From positions 1 to 64,000 of the forward strand of contig CAWKFQ010000024.1 of assembly GCA_963848955.1 (NCBI GenBank): a DNA stretch of 64,000 nt, read 5' to 3'. The position numbers were made by a program, and so were the translations under genes. This DNA comes from DASUPK01 sp963848955. GTDB lineage: Bacteria > Actinomycetota > Thermoleophilia > Solirubrobacterales > 70-9. Shown piece by piece: positions 50,125-59,149 of this stretch (within the stretch, counting starts at the first letter, position 1; every line of letters starts with the position of its first letter). Under the pieces are notes generated by a model, which was not told the DNA's origin, did no database searches, and saw only the letters and a program-made list of their open reading frames with translations.

Positions 50125-51675
50125 GTGAGAGCCCGTCTACTGAGCGCTGCACTCGCCGCCTGCATCGTCGTGCCCGCGGGAATCCTCACCGGATGCGGGG
50201 GAAGCAGCGGTGACAGCAGCGTGGACGTCGGGCCGGCCACGGCCGTGCCCGCGAACGCTTCCCTGTACCTCGATGGCACCATCAAGCCCACGGGCCAGGC
50301 CCAGACGAACGCCACGGCCGCGCTGAGCAAGGTTCTCGACACTCCGGATCCCGGCGGCAAGATCGTCTCGCTGATCGAGCGGGAGTCGAAGTCCCAGGGG
50401 CACCCGGTCAACTACCAGCAGGACGTCGCCCCGTGGCTCGGCGAGAAGGCCGGCTTCTTCTTCACCGACCTCACGGACAACGCGCAGAAGGGCGCCGCCG
50501 TCATCGAGACGACCAATTCCGCGGCGGCGCTGGCCTTCGCCCGCAAGGCATCCGGCGCCACCGCGGCCAATCCGGCCGCACAGAGCTACAACGGCGCCAG
50601 TTATCAGAGCGATCCCACGGATCAGGGGAACGTCTTCGGGACGGTGGGGGACTTCCTCGTCGTCGGAGATCTCGAGGGCTTCAAGGCCGCCGTGGACGCG
50701 CAGAAGGGCGATTCGCTCGGCGACGACAGCGACTTCACGGACGCACTCGACCAGCTGCCCAGCGACCGCCTGGGGACCTTCTACACGGTCCCCAAGACCC
50801 TGATCGACGCGCTTGGGCCTCAGATCGACCAGCAGAGCAAGGCAGCGATCGAGAAGAGCGCGGGGGAATCGCTCGACAAGCCGGTCTCCGGGGCCCTGAC
50901 CGCCTCGGCGAACAGCTTCAATCTCCAGTTCATCGGGGGCGACAACAGCGTCGACACTCCGGAGAGCTCCCTGATCGGCGACGTCCCGGCCCAGTCCTGG
51001 CTCGCGCTCGGCCTCGGCAACCTCGGCGATTCCGCCAAGCGGACCCTCGAGCAGCTCAAGGACTCCGGCATCCCCAACCTCGAACAGGGGCTCGCGCAGG
51101 TGGAGCAGGCGACCGGCGCCTCACTCGACCAGCTCACCAACGCACTCGGCGACGCCGTTCTCTACGTGCAGGGCACGAAGGAGGAGAGCCTGAGGGGTGC
51201 CCTCGTCATCCAAACGAAGGACCCCGACCTCACCGGCCGCCTGCTGAGCCAGCTGCAGACGCTGGTCCAGCTCGGAAGCCAGGGCGGCGTGAAGCCGCTT
51301 CAGCTCGGTGGCGGCGGCACGGGATTCCAGATCTTCGATCCGACCCAGGCCCCGCAGCCGATTGAGTTCGCCCAGCAGGGAGACAAGTTCGTGATCGGCT
51401 ACGGCGCGAACTCGGCTGCTCAGTCGCTGGCACCTGCCCAGAAGCTGTCGGACTCGCCGACCTTCTCCGCCGCGAAGGGCCAGGTCTCTGACCTGGGAAC
51501 CGACTTCTTCCTCGATCTTCCCGCGGTCTTCCGGCTCGCGGAGTCCCAGGGCGCCAAGTCCGACCCGGGCTATGTCCAGGCGAAGCCCTACATCGATGCG
51601 CTCAGCTACCTGGTGACCGGCTCCGGCGCCAAGGGCGATCAGGCCGAGCTCAAGGCCGTCGTCGGCCTCAAGTAG
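50125..51675 (+). CDS. DUF3352 domain lipoprotein
   Basis: A 516-residue exported protein of the DUF3352 family, function unknown. The start GTG 50125 (RARLLSAALAACIVVPAGIL then TGCGG) gives a proper lipoprotein signal with lipobox LTGC; the longer frame from 50059 lies in the repeat and is rejected. Landmarks include AVPANASLYLDGTIKPTGQA, VAPWLGEKAGFFFTDLTDNA and GTVGDFLVVGDLEGFKAAVD. The fold consists of repeated alpha/beta units that present a putative peptide- or cell-wall-binding surface. Similar genes are common in Thermoleophilia. Confidence 0.85.
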   Translation: MRARLLSAALAACIVVPAGILTGCGGSSGDSSVDVGPATAVPANASLYLDGTIKPTGQAQTNATAALSKVLDTPDPGGKIVSLIERESKSQGHPVNYQQDVAPWLGEKAGFFFTDLTDNAQKGAAVIETTNSAAALAFARKASGATAANPAAQSYNGASYQSDPTDQGNVFGTVGDFLVVGDLEGFKAAVDAQKGDSLGDDSDFTDALDQLPSDRLGTFYTVPKTLIDALGPQIDQQSKAAIEKSAGESLDKPVSGALTASANSFNLQFIGGDNSVDTPESSLIGDVPAQSWLALGLGNLGDSAKRTLEQLKDSGIPNLEQGLAQVEQATGASLDQLTNALGDAVLYVQGTKEESLRGALVIQTKDPDLTGRLLSQLQTLVQLGSQGGVKPLQLGGGGTGFQIFDPTQAPQPIEFAQQGDKFVIGYGANSAAQSLAPAQKLSDSPTFSAAKGQVSDLGTDFFLDLPAVFRLAESQGAKSDPGYVQAKPYIDALSYLVTGSGAKGDQAELKAVVGLK

Positions 51676-51685
51676 GGCTGTCGCC

Positions 51686-52030
51686 GTGGCGCTCGCCGTC
51701 GGCATCGACCTGATCGAGATCGACCGTGTGGAACGCGCCTTGGAGCGACGCCCGCGGCTCGCCGAACGGCTGTTCACGCCCGCGGAGCTCGCCTATGCGC
51801 GCGAGCGGGCCCGTCCGGGCCGCCACCTGGCGGCGCGCTTCGCGGCCAAGGAGGCGGTGATCAAGGCGCTGGGGCAGGGCGTGCCGCCGAAGGAGATCGA
51901 GGTCATCAGCGGCGAGCCGCCCCGGCTGCAGCTGCACGGGCAGGCAGCCGAGGTGGCGGGCGACACCGAGATCGCGATCTCGCTGACCCATTCGCGCGAC
52001 AGCGCCGCCGCGGTCGCAGTCGCTGCGTAG
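51686..52030 (+). CDS. acpS: Holo-[acyl-carrier-protein] synthase
   Basis: A 114-residue phosphopantetheinyl transferase that activates acyl carrier protein with CoA. VGIDLIEIDRVERALERRPR holds the catalytic/metal Asp, RFAAKEAVIKALGQGV the WxxKEA-type motif with the metal Glu, and EIAISLTHSRDSAAAVAV the C-terminal strand. Length is normal. It opens with GTG 51686, ten bases after the lipoprotein gene, and precedes nnr as in other actinobacteria. Confidence 0.95.
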   Translation: MALAVGIDLIEIDRVERALERRPRLAERLFTPAELAYARERARPGRHLAARFAAKEAVIKALGQGVPPKEIEVISGEPPRLQLHGQAAEVAGDTEIAISLTHSRDSAAAVAVAA

Positions 52031-52064
52031 AGCCGCCGTCCGGCGGGGGTAGGCTGGCGCGGTC

Positions 52065-53573
52065 ATGGAGGAATGGCTCGATCCGTGTCTCGACGCCGAC
52101 CAGATGCGGGCGACCGATCGCTGGGCGATCCAGGAGCAGGGCGTTCCCTCACTGCAGCTGATGGAGACGGCCGGCCAGGCGGTCGCCGAGGCCGCGGCGG
52201 AGGCGTCGGGCTCGGGCAAGGCTGCGGTCGTGTGCGGCAAGGGCAACAACGGCGGGGACGGCCTGGTCGCGGCGCGCCGTCTGCGTGAGATGGGATTCGA
52301 GGTCGATGCCCTGCTGCTCGCGCCCGGCGACCAGCTCTCGGAGGACGCGCGCGCGAACCTCGAACGCTTCGAAGGTGCACGCCACGTCGGCGCGCCCGAG
52401 TTGCCGGCGGCTCTCCAGGGCGCCGGGGTGGTTGTCGACGCGATCTTCGGCACGGGCTTTGCGGGTGCGCCACGGGATCCGGCCGGTTCGGCTATCGAGG
52501 CGATCAATGACACCGGTGCCACGGTCGTGGCCACTGACATCGCCTCCGGTGTGAATGCCTCCACCGGCGAGGTGGAGGGCAAGGCCGTCGGCGCCGACGT
52601 CACGGTGACCTTCCACGCGCCCAAGCTCGGCCACTGGATCGCCCCGGGGAAGCACCACACCGGCGAGCTGCGGGTCGCACCGATCGGGATCCCTGATGGA
52701 GCACCCGTCGAGGCGACCTCCGGGCTGATCGGCACGCCGGTGTTGGAGCTGGCGCCGCACCGGGCGACGGGGTCGACGAAGTTCACGTCGGGACAGGTGG
52801 TCATCGTCGGCGGTTCGCGCGGGCTGACCGGCGCGGTCTGCCTGTCGGCGCTCGGTGCGATCCGAAGCGGCGCCGGCTACGCGACCGTCGCCGTCCCGGC
52901 CGACCTCGAATCGATCTTCGAGGTCAAGCTCACCGAGGTGATGTCGGTGGGCTGCGCCAGCCGAGAGGGGCGGCTGCGCCCGGCGGCCTCCGAGCAGATC
53001 CTGGGTGCCACCGAGCGTGCGGCGTGCGTCGTGCTCGGATCGGGGATGGGTCGCGAGCAGGGCACTCAGCGCCTGGCCCGTGAGCTCACTCAGCGCATCC
53101 GGGCCCCGCTCGTCCTCGACGCGGACGGCATCAATGCGCACGCCGGGCGAATCGAGGCGCTGGCGGATCGTCAATGGCCCTTGGTTCTCACCCCCCACGA
53201 GGGCGAGATGGGGCGGCTGCTCGATCGGGACTCAGCGGCGATCAAGGCCGAACGCCTGGAGAGTGCCAGGGAAGCGGCCCGGCGCAGCGGAGCGATCGTG
53301 GTGCTCAAGGGCGATGACTCGATCGTCACCGACGGCGAGCGGGTCGCCGTCAACACGGTCTCCAGTCCGCAGCTGGCCACGGCCGGGACGGGCGACGTCC
53401 TGACCGGCGTGATCGCGGCGCTGATCGCGAGGGGACTCGAGCCGTTCACCGCCACCTGCTCCGCCGTCCTGTCGCATTCCCGCGCCGGTCGGGTCGCCGG
53501 GGAGCGCGTCGGCAACGACTCGGTGATCGCGGGGGATGTCGTCGAGGCGATGCCGGCGGGGCTGGCGACCTGA
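52065..53573 (+). CDS. nnr: Bifunctional NAD(P)H-hydrate epimerase/ADP-dependent dehydratase
   Basis: A 502-residue metabolite-repair enzyme that restores damaged NAD(P)H hydrates. The N-terminal epimerase domain (YjeF_N/NnrE) has QLMETAGQAVAEAAAEASGS, VVCGKGNNGGDGLVAARRLR and ATDIASGVNASTGEVEG. The C-terminal ribokinase-like dehydratase (NnrD) has VIVGGSRGLTGAVCLSALGA, LVLTPHEGEMGRLL and the ATP/ADP site ATAGTGDVLTGVIAALIARG. TAGGCT nine bases upstream of the ATG suggests a leaderless mRNA. Confidence 0.95.
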   Translation: MEEWLDPCLDADQMRATDRWAIQEQGVPSLQLMETAGQAVAEAAAEASGSGKAAVVCGKGNNGGDGLVAARRLREMGFEVDALLLAPGDQLSEDARANLERFEGARHVGAPELPAALQGAGVVVDAIFGTGFAGAPRDPAGSAIEAINDTGATVVATDIASGVNASTGEVEGKAVGADVTVTFHAPKLGHWIAPGKHHTGELRVAPIGIPDGAPVEATSGLIGTPVLELAPHRATGSTKFTSGQVVIVGGSRGLTGAVCLSALGAIRSGAGYATVAVPADLESIFEVKLTEVMSVGCASREGRLRPAASEQILGATERAACVVLGSGMGREQGTQRLARELTQRIRAPLVLDADGINAHAGRIEALADRQWPLVLTPHEGEMGRLLDRDSAAIKAERLESAREAARRSGAIVVLKGDDSIVTDGERVAVNTVSSPQLATAGTGDVLTGVIAALIARGLEPFTATCSAVLSHSRAGRVAGERVGNDSVIAGDVVEAMPAGLAT

Positions 53574-53575
53574 GC

Positions 53576-54701
53576 ATGGCCGAACCCTCCGGCCGCGCGC
53601 TCGCGGTCGTCGACGTCGGCGCCGTCGAGCGCAACTGCCGGATCCTCAAGGAGCGGGCCGGGGAGGGGACCGAGCTCTGCGCCGTGGTCAAGGCCAATGG
53701 CTACGGCCACGGCGCCGCGACCTGTGCCGCCGCGGCGTTGCGCGGCGGTGCTACGTGGCTCGCGGTCGCCGCGGCGAAGGAGGCCGAGGAGCTCCGGTTG
53801 CACTTCCCGGACACGCCGATCCTGGTGATGGGTGCCCTCACAGAGGATGAGCTCCGCCTCGCCCTCACAGCGCACGCCGAGATCGCGATCTGGCGCGAGG
53901 GCTTCCGGGAGCTCTGCTCGCGCGTGTCGGCCGACCTCGGCCGGATCGCCCGCGTTCACGTCAAGCTCGACAGCGGCATGGGCAGGCTGGGCGAGCGCGA
54001 CCCTGAGGCGCTGATCGAGCTGGCTCGCGCCTGCCACGACGACCAGCGGCTCGAGATGGCCGGCGTCTGGACCCACTTCGCCACCGCGGACGAGTTGGAA
54101 GACGATTTTCTCGGCGAGCAGCTGGCGGTCTTCCGCCCGGTCGCCGAGGCGGTCAGTGAGATCGCGCCGGGGTGCACCGTCCACGCCGCCAACAGCGCCG
54201 CCACGCTCCGGGACCCGCAGACGCACTTCGACATGGTGCGCTGTGGCATCGCGATCTACGGCCTCGATCCCTTCCAGCGCGATCCGGCCGAGCACGGGCT
54301 CGAGCCGGCTCTCGAGCTGCACTCCTACGTCGCGGACGTGAAGCGCTTCGAGCGCGGAGCGAGCGCGGGCTACGGCCGCACCTGGCGCGCGCCGGAGGAG
54401 ACCTGCGTCGGGGTGCTGCCGATCGGCTACGGGGACGGGGTCCGGCGGGGGCTCTCCAACAACGCGGAGGTTCTCGTGGACGGCGGCCGCTACCCGCTGG
54501 TGGGCACGGTCTCGATGGACAACATCACCATCGACCTCGGTCCGGCTAGCGATGTCGAGCAGGGTGCGCCTGCGGTCCTGATCGGGCCTCAGGGCTCTGA
54601 ACGGATCCTCGCGGAGGAGGTGGCCGCGCGACTCGCAGACGATCAACTACGAGATCACCTGCGGGATCTCGCAGAGGGTGCCACGGGAGTACCGGGAATG
54701 A
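53576..54701 (+). CDS. alr: Alanine racemase (one-base frameshift near the end)
   Basis: A PLP enzyme making D-alanine for peptidoglycan. AVVKANGYGHGAATCAAAAL carries the PLP lysine, HVKLDSGMGRLGERDPEALI and ANSAATLRDPQTHFDMVRCG IAIYG-type segments follow, and ASAGYGRTWRAPEETCVGVL with its active Tyr begins the C-terminal barrel. Close to the end the frame slips. Skipping one base at about 54640 replaces LADDQLRDH with QTINYEITCGISQRVPREYR then E and a stop at 54699-54701, which is the family's normal ending. The corrected stop overlaps cca by four bases (ATGA). Confidence 0.93.
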
Positions 54702-56123
54702 GCCCGGAGCTGGAGGCCCTCGACCGGTCGCCCTCGATCGCTCGCCGCCCGCGCGGCGCTCGAGGAGCAGGGACCGGCATGGGTTGTCGGCGGCGCGATC
54801 CGTGACGCACTCCTCGGCGAGCCGGTCTCGGACGCGGACCTCGCCGTCGAGCGCGGCCGGGAGGAGAGTGGCGCCCGCGCGATCGCGAGGGTCGCCGGGG
54901 GCACGGCCTTTCAGCTCTCCGAGGAGCACGCGGCCTGGCGGGCGATCGCACCCACGGACGGCTGGCACGTCGACGTGGTCGCGCTGCGGGCAGAGACGAT
55001 CGAGGAGGACCTGCAGGCGCGCGACTTCACCCTCAATGCGATCGCGCGCCCACTCGAGGGCGGGGACCTGATCGACCCCGCCGGCGGGGTCTCCGACGCC
55101 GAGGCCCGCCTGCTGCGCGCTGCCTCCGATCAGGTTTTCCGGGATGACCCGATCCGGCTGCTGCGTGCCGCGCGGCTCGTGGCCCGGTACGACCTCGCCA
55201 TGGATCCGGGGACCGTCGAGCTGGCGCGTGGCGCAGCGGCAAACGCCGCCGAGCCGGCCGGGGAGCGCCAGTTCGCTGAGCTCCGTGGGATCGTCGCGGG
55301 CCCCCGGCCCATGCGGGGCATCGAGCTGATGGATGAGCTCGATCTGACGGCTGCGGTGCTTCCCGAGCTGGAGGCGCTCCGCGGCGTCGTCCAGAACCCG
55401 AACCACCACCTCGACGTCTTCGGCCACACCCTGGAGGTGCTGGGGGAGTGGCTCGGACTCGAGGGCGACATGGAGCGGTTCGCGGGCGATCTCGCGCCCG
55501 AGATCGACGCCTTCCTGGCGGAGCCGCTCGCCGACGAGCTCACCCGCCGGGAGGCGATGCGTCTCGGAGCGCTCTTTCACGACCTGGGCAAGCCGGAGAC
55601 GCGCTCGGAGGGCTCCGGCTACGTGACGTTCATCGGCCACGACGAGGTCGGCGCTCGGATCATCGCCGAGATCGGCAGGCGTTTCCGGATCAGCCGGAAG
55701 CTCAGCATCCATCTCCAGGGTCTCGCTCTCAACCACCTGCGGCTCGGCTTCCTGATTCACCAGCGACCGCTATCGCGGCGAGCGGTCTACGACTACCTGG
55801 TCGCGACCGAGCCCGTGGCCGCCGACGTGACGTTGCTGAGCGTCGCAGATCGGCTCGCCGCTCGCGGGGAGGGTCCGCTGGCGAGTCCGGAGATGGTCCA
55901 GGCTCACCTCGATCTCGCTCGGGAGATGCTCCGAGACGCTCTCAGCTGGCATCGCGACGGGCCGCCACACCCGCCTCTCTCCGGGGACGACCTGGTGCGC
56001 GAGCTCGGTATCGAGCCCGGTCCGGAGCTTGGGCGGCTCCTCGAGGAGCTTCGGGCCGAGGCGTTCACCGGCCGGATCAGCGGCCGAGATGAAGCCATGG
56101 AGAGGGCCCGGCAGCTCCTCTAG
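54698..56123 (+). CDS. CCA tRNA nucleotidyltransferase/poly(A) polymerase family with HD domain (one-base frameshift)
   Basis: A class II nucleotidyltransferase of about 475 residues that adds or repairs CCA on tRNA 3' ends, or adds poly(A). GPAWVVGGAIRDALLGEPVS then DADLAVERG is the GGxxRD/DxD active site; RDFTLNAIARPLEGGDLIDP is motif B; DPIRLLRAARLVARYDLAMD the tRNA-binding ERxxxE-like region. An HD phosphohydrolase domain follows (LGALFHDLGKPETRSEGSGY). ATG 54698 overlaps alr, but the first 15 codons (MSPELEALDRSP) are in another frame from ARAALEEQGPAWVV. One extra base at about 54740 accounts for this. Confidence 0.9.
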
Positions 56124-56166
56124 CGCGGGGCCCCCGGTGCCCTCGGGCGAATAGGCTCCGGCGCGA

Positions 56167-56586
56167 ATGGCGGATCCGGACTGCCTCTTCTGCGGGATCG
56201 TCGCCGGGTCGATCCCGAGCGAGATGATCGACTCCGACGAGCGGACCGTCGCCTTCATGGACATCAACCCGGCGACGCCGGGCCACGCCCTGGTCGTGCC
56301 GCGAGAGCACTCCGCCGACCTCCTGGAGATCGGCGCGGAGGATCTGACCGCGTCGATCCTCGCCGCGCAGCGGCTCTCGAAGCGGATGAAGGATGTCCTG
56401 GGCGCCGACGGCATCAACCTGATCAACGCCTGCGGCGCCGCGGCCTGGCAGACGGTCTTCCACTTCCACATCCACGTCGTGCCCCGCTACGAGGGCGATC
56501 CGCTGAAGCTGCCGTGGATCCCCGAGCCGGGAGACTCCGACGAGATCGCATCGGTTGCTCAAAGGCTGCGAGGAGAGAATGGCTGA
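56167..56586 (+). CDS. HIT family nucleotide hydrolase
   Basis: A 139-residue HIT-domain protein of the HinT type, which hydrolyses adenosine phosphoramidates and similar AMP conjugates. DCLFCGIVAGSIPSEMIDSD is the N-terminal Cys-containing motif (a CxxC pair is incomplete here), PATPGHALVVPREH the middle strand, and FHFHIHVVPRYEGD the catalytic HxHxH triad. TAGGCT nine bases before ATG implies a leaderless start. The gene overlaps the following enoyl-CoA hydratase gene by eight bases. Confidence 0.93.
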   Translation: MADPDCLFCGIVAGSIPSEMIDSDERTVAFMDINPATPGHALVVPREHSADLLEIGAEDLTASILAAQRLSKRMKDVLGADGINLINACGAAAWQTVFHFHIHVVPRYEGDPLKLPWIPEPGDSDEIASVAQRLRGENG

Positions 56587-57358
56587 GCCCATCCGCCTGG
56601 AACGCGACGGCAACGTCGCCTCGATGATCCTGTCCAACCCGCCGCTGAACCTGTTCGGCGACGACGCCTGGAGCGCGCTCACCTCCTGCGTCGACGAGGT
56701 GGAGGGCTCCGACGCCCGGGCACTGGTCTGGCGGGCCGAGGGCGACATCTTCACCGGCGGCGTCGACGTGCACAGCTTCCAGCGGGTCGTCCGGGAGGGC
56801 GCCGCCTCCCAAGCTTTCGGCTCACTGATTCCGGTCGTGCAGCGCCTCGAGACCCTGTCGATCCCGACGATCGCCCTGGTCCACGGGCTCTGCCTGACCG
56901 CCGGCCTTGAGATCTCTCTGGGCTGCGACATGATCTGGGCGACCGAGTCCGCCCGCTTCGGGCTGGTGGAGGCGGTCGTCGGCCTGACGCCCGGCGCCGG
57001 AGGGACGCAGCGGATGGCCGAGCGCGCCGGACCGGCTCGCGCGTCCGAGTTCGTGATGAGCGGTGGCCTCTACGACGCTGCGACGCTCGAGCGCTGGAAC
57101 GTGGTCAACCGCGTCGTCGCCGACGATGAGCTGCTCGAGAAAGGCATGAAGTTCGCTCACCGGCTGGCGGACGGCCCGACGATCGCGCACGGCGCCACCA
57201 AGAGGATCATTCGGGCCTTCCGGGCGGGCGGCGTGGAGGAGGCCGACCGGGTCACACCGGACGTCTTCGCGGAGCTGTTCGCCTCGGAGGACCTGCAGAA
57301 CGCGGTGGACACGTTCCTCGAGGAGGGCCCCGGCAAGGCGACGTTCGAGGGGCGCTGA
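56579..57358 (+). CDS. Enoyl-CoA hydratase/isomerase family protein
   Basis: A 259-residue crotonase-fold enzyme. VASMILSNPPLNLFGDDAWS is the N-terminal strand pattern, ARALVWRAEGDIFTGGVDVH the oxyanion-hole region, and VHGLCLTAGLEISLGCDMIW and EAVVGLTPGAGGTQRMAERA the hexapeptide/second active-site region. A Glu precedes VVGLTPGAGG where hydratases place a catalytic acid, so hydratase or isomerase activity on an acyl-CoA is likely, substrate unknown. ATG 56579 (GGAGAG upstream) is chosen over an in-frame TTG at 56555. Confidence 0.9.
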   Translation: MAEPIRLERDGNVASMILSNPPLNLFGDDAWSALTSCVDEVEGSDARALVWRAEGDIFTGGVDVHSFQRVVREGAASQAFGSLIPVVQRLETLSIPTIALVHGLCLTAGLEISLGCDMIWATESARFGLVEAVVGLTPGAGGTQRMAERAGPARASEFVMSGGLYDAATLERWNVVNRVVADDELLEKGMKFAHRLADGPTIAHGATKRIIRAFRAGGVEEADRVTPDVFAELFASEDLQNAVDTFLEEGPGKATFEGR

Positions 57359-57385
57359 GGCGAAGCGCTACCCTGCCCGGCGCAG

Positions 57386-57604
57386 ATGGCGAAGGAAGAG
57401 AAGATCGAGATGGAGGGCGAGATCACCGAGGCGCTGCCCAACACGATGTTTCGCGTCAAGTTGGACAACGACCACGAGGTCCTCGGCCACATCTCGGGCA
57501 AGATGCGCCGTCACTACATCCGGATCCTGCCGGGCGACCGGGTGAAGATCGAGCTGTCGCCGTACGACCTGGACCGCGGCCGCATCACCTACCGGTACAA
57601 GTAG
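57386..57604 (+). CDS. infA: Translation initiation factor IF-1
   Basis: A 72-residue S1/OB-fold protein that binds the A site of the 30S subunit during initiation. MAKEEKIEMEGEITEALPNT, MFRVKLDNDHEVLGHISGKM and RRHYIRILPGDRVKIELSPY then DLDRGRITYRYK cover the whole family. In most bacteria infA is in the rpmJ-rpsM ribosomal operon; here it stands alone. TACCCT at 57369-57374, eleven bases before ATG, suggests its own promoter and a near-leaderless mRNA. Confidence 0.97.
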   Translation: MAKEEKIEMEGEITEALPNTMFRVKLDNDHEVLGHISGKMRRHYIRILPGDRVKIELSPYDLDRGRITYRYK

Positions 57605-57661
57605 CTCGGCCCCCGAGGCCCTAGACTCGCCTGACGGCCACGTCAAGGAGGAGGGTGTCCG

Positions 57662-58081
57662 ATGAGGGCAGCAAAGGTGCTAGCTGTGTCGGCGATCGCA
57701 GCGCTCGCGGTGGGCTCATTCACCGCGGTGGCGCTGGCAGGCAAGAAGAAGAAGACCAGCGTGATCTTCTTCAATGGCAGTCCCAAGATCAACAAGGGCG
57801 GCAAGGTGACCGCGAAGGGCTCGCTCAACACAGCCAGCGCGTGCGAGCCTGGTCGATCGATGCGGCTCCAGGTACTGGACTCGAATGCAGTCGTGCTGAC
57901 CACCCTCGACGGCAAGTCCACCGATTCGACCGGCAACTGGTCGCTTTCCGGCCAGCTTCCCAACAATCTGCCGTCCGGTACGAACTCCGTGCGGGTCAAG
58001 GTCAAGAAGCGGACCGTCGGGAAGTTCGTCTGCCAGGCGGGCGTCTCGGTTCCGGTGGCAGTGCCAGTGCCGGCGACCTAG
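57662..58081 (+). CDS. Secreted protein of unknown function
   Basis: A 139-residue protein with a clear signal peptide (MRAAKVLAVSAIAALAVGSF then TAVALAGKKKK) and a short, beta-rich, Lys-rich exported domain (KKKTSVIFFNGSPKINKGGK, TAKGSLNTASACEPGRSMRL, VKVKKRTVGKFVCQAGVSVP). Two Cys residues could form a disulfide. The pattern resembles small Ig-like or Big-type beta sandwiches, but I cannot name a family. AAGGAGGAGG before ATG and TAGACT further upstream give it its own promoter and a strong ribosome site. Confidence 0.75.
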   Translation: MRAAKVLAVSAIAALAVGSFTAVALAGKKKKTSVIFFNGSPKINKGGKVTAKGSLNTASACEPGRSMRLQVLDSNAVVLTTLDGKSTDSTGNWSLSGQLPNNLPSGTNSVRVKVKKRTVGKFVCQAGVSVPVAVPVPAT

Positions 58082-58093
58082 TCACCCTGAAAA

Positions 58094-59149
58094 ATGGCTG
58101 ACCTGCGGGGGGCGGTGATCGGGTACGGGCTCGCGGGATCGGTCTTCCACGCCCCCCTGATCGCCTCCACGCCGGGCCTGACCGTGGGAACCGTGGTGAC
58201 CGGCAATCCGCAGCGGCAGGCCGAGGCGAGGAAGGCGCATCCGGATTCCCAGGTGGTCTCCGATGCGGCGGAGGTCTTCGAGCGCGCCGCGGAGCATGAC
58301 TTCGTCGTGGTGGCGGTGCCCAACGACGTCCACGTGGACTTGGCCAGCCGAGCGCTCGATGCCGGCCTGCCGGTGGTGGTCGACAAGCCGATTGCCCCGA
58401 CCGCGGCCGACGCTCGGTCGCTGGTGGAGCAGGCGGAGCGACTGGGAGTTCTGATCACGGCATTCATGAATCGCCGCTGGGACTCCGATCAGCTGACCCT
58501 GCGGCGCCTGCTGGGCGAGGGAGAGCTGGGCGAGGTGCTGCGCTACGAGTCGAGACTGGAGCGCTGGCGACCCGCTCTCTCCGAACGTGAGCCCTGGAGG
58601 GAGGTCTCCGCGCCGCGGGGGGGCGGCGGTGTCCTGCTCGACCTCGGTAGTCACCTGGTGGACCAGGCCCTCGTCCTCTTCGGCCCGGTCGTTCATGTCT
58701 ATGCGGAGGTCGAAAGTCGCCGAGGCGGCGTTGCCGATGACGACGTTTTCCTGGCACTGGAGCACCGCTCGGGCGCGCGCAGTCACCTCTGGGCGTCGCT
58801 GGTCGCGGCGGCGCCGGGGCCGCGCCTGCGCGTGCTCGGCGACAAGGCGGGCTACATCGTCACCGACGTCGACGGGCAGGAGGATGCGCTGCGCGCCGGC
58901 GCCAGGCCGAGCGATGACGAGGAGTGGGGCGTCGAGCCCCCTGAGCGGTGGGGCCGGCTGGTCATCGAGGAGAGCAGCGAGGCCGTCGCCAGCGAGAGAG
59001 GGGACTGGCCGCGCTTCTACACCGACCTCGAGCGGGCCCTCCGGGAGGGCTCACCACCCCCCGTCGATCCCTGGGACGCGGTTACCGGCCTCGAGCTGCT
59101 CGACGCCGCCCGGCGCAGCGCGGCAACGGCCGCAGTGGAAGCCGTCTAG
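58094..59149 (+). CDS. Gfo/Idh/MocA family oxidoreductase
   Basis: A 351-residue NAD(P)-dependent oxidoreductase, probably acting on a sugar or inositol derivative. AVIGYGLAGSVFHAPLIAST is the Rossmann glycine motif, FVVVAVPNDVHVDLASRALD and VVVDKPIAPTAADARSLVEQ carry the conserved EKP-like (here DKP) catalytic Lys, and LDLGSHLVDQALVLFGPV is the DxxxH substrate motif. Length and organisation are as in E. coli YhhX/YgjR-type members. It converges with the GH63 gene; the two stop codons share CTAG at 59146-59149. Confidence 0.92.
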   Translation: MADLRGAVIGYGLAGSVFHAPLIASTPGLTVGTVVTGNPQRQAEARKAHPDSQVVSDAAEVFERAAEHDFVVVAVPNDVHVDLASRALDAGLPVVVDKPIAPTAADARSLVEQAERLGVLITAFMNRRWDSDQLTLRRLLGEGELGEVLRYESRLERWRPALSEREPWREVSAPRGGGGVLLDLGSHLVDQALVLFGPVVHVYAEVESRRGGVADDDVFLALEHRSGARSHLWASLVAAAPGPRLRVLGDKAGYIVTDVDGQEDALRAGARPSDDEEWGVEPPERWGRLVIEESSEAVASERGDWPRFYTDLERALREGSPPPVDPWDAVTGLELLDAARRSAATAAVEAV

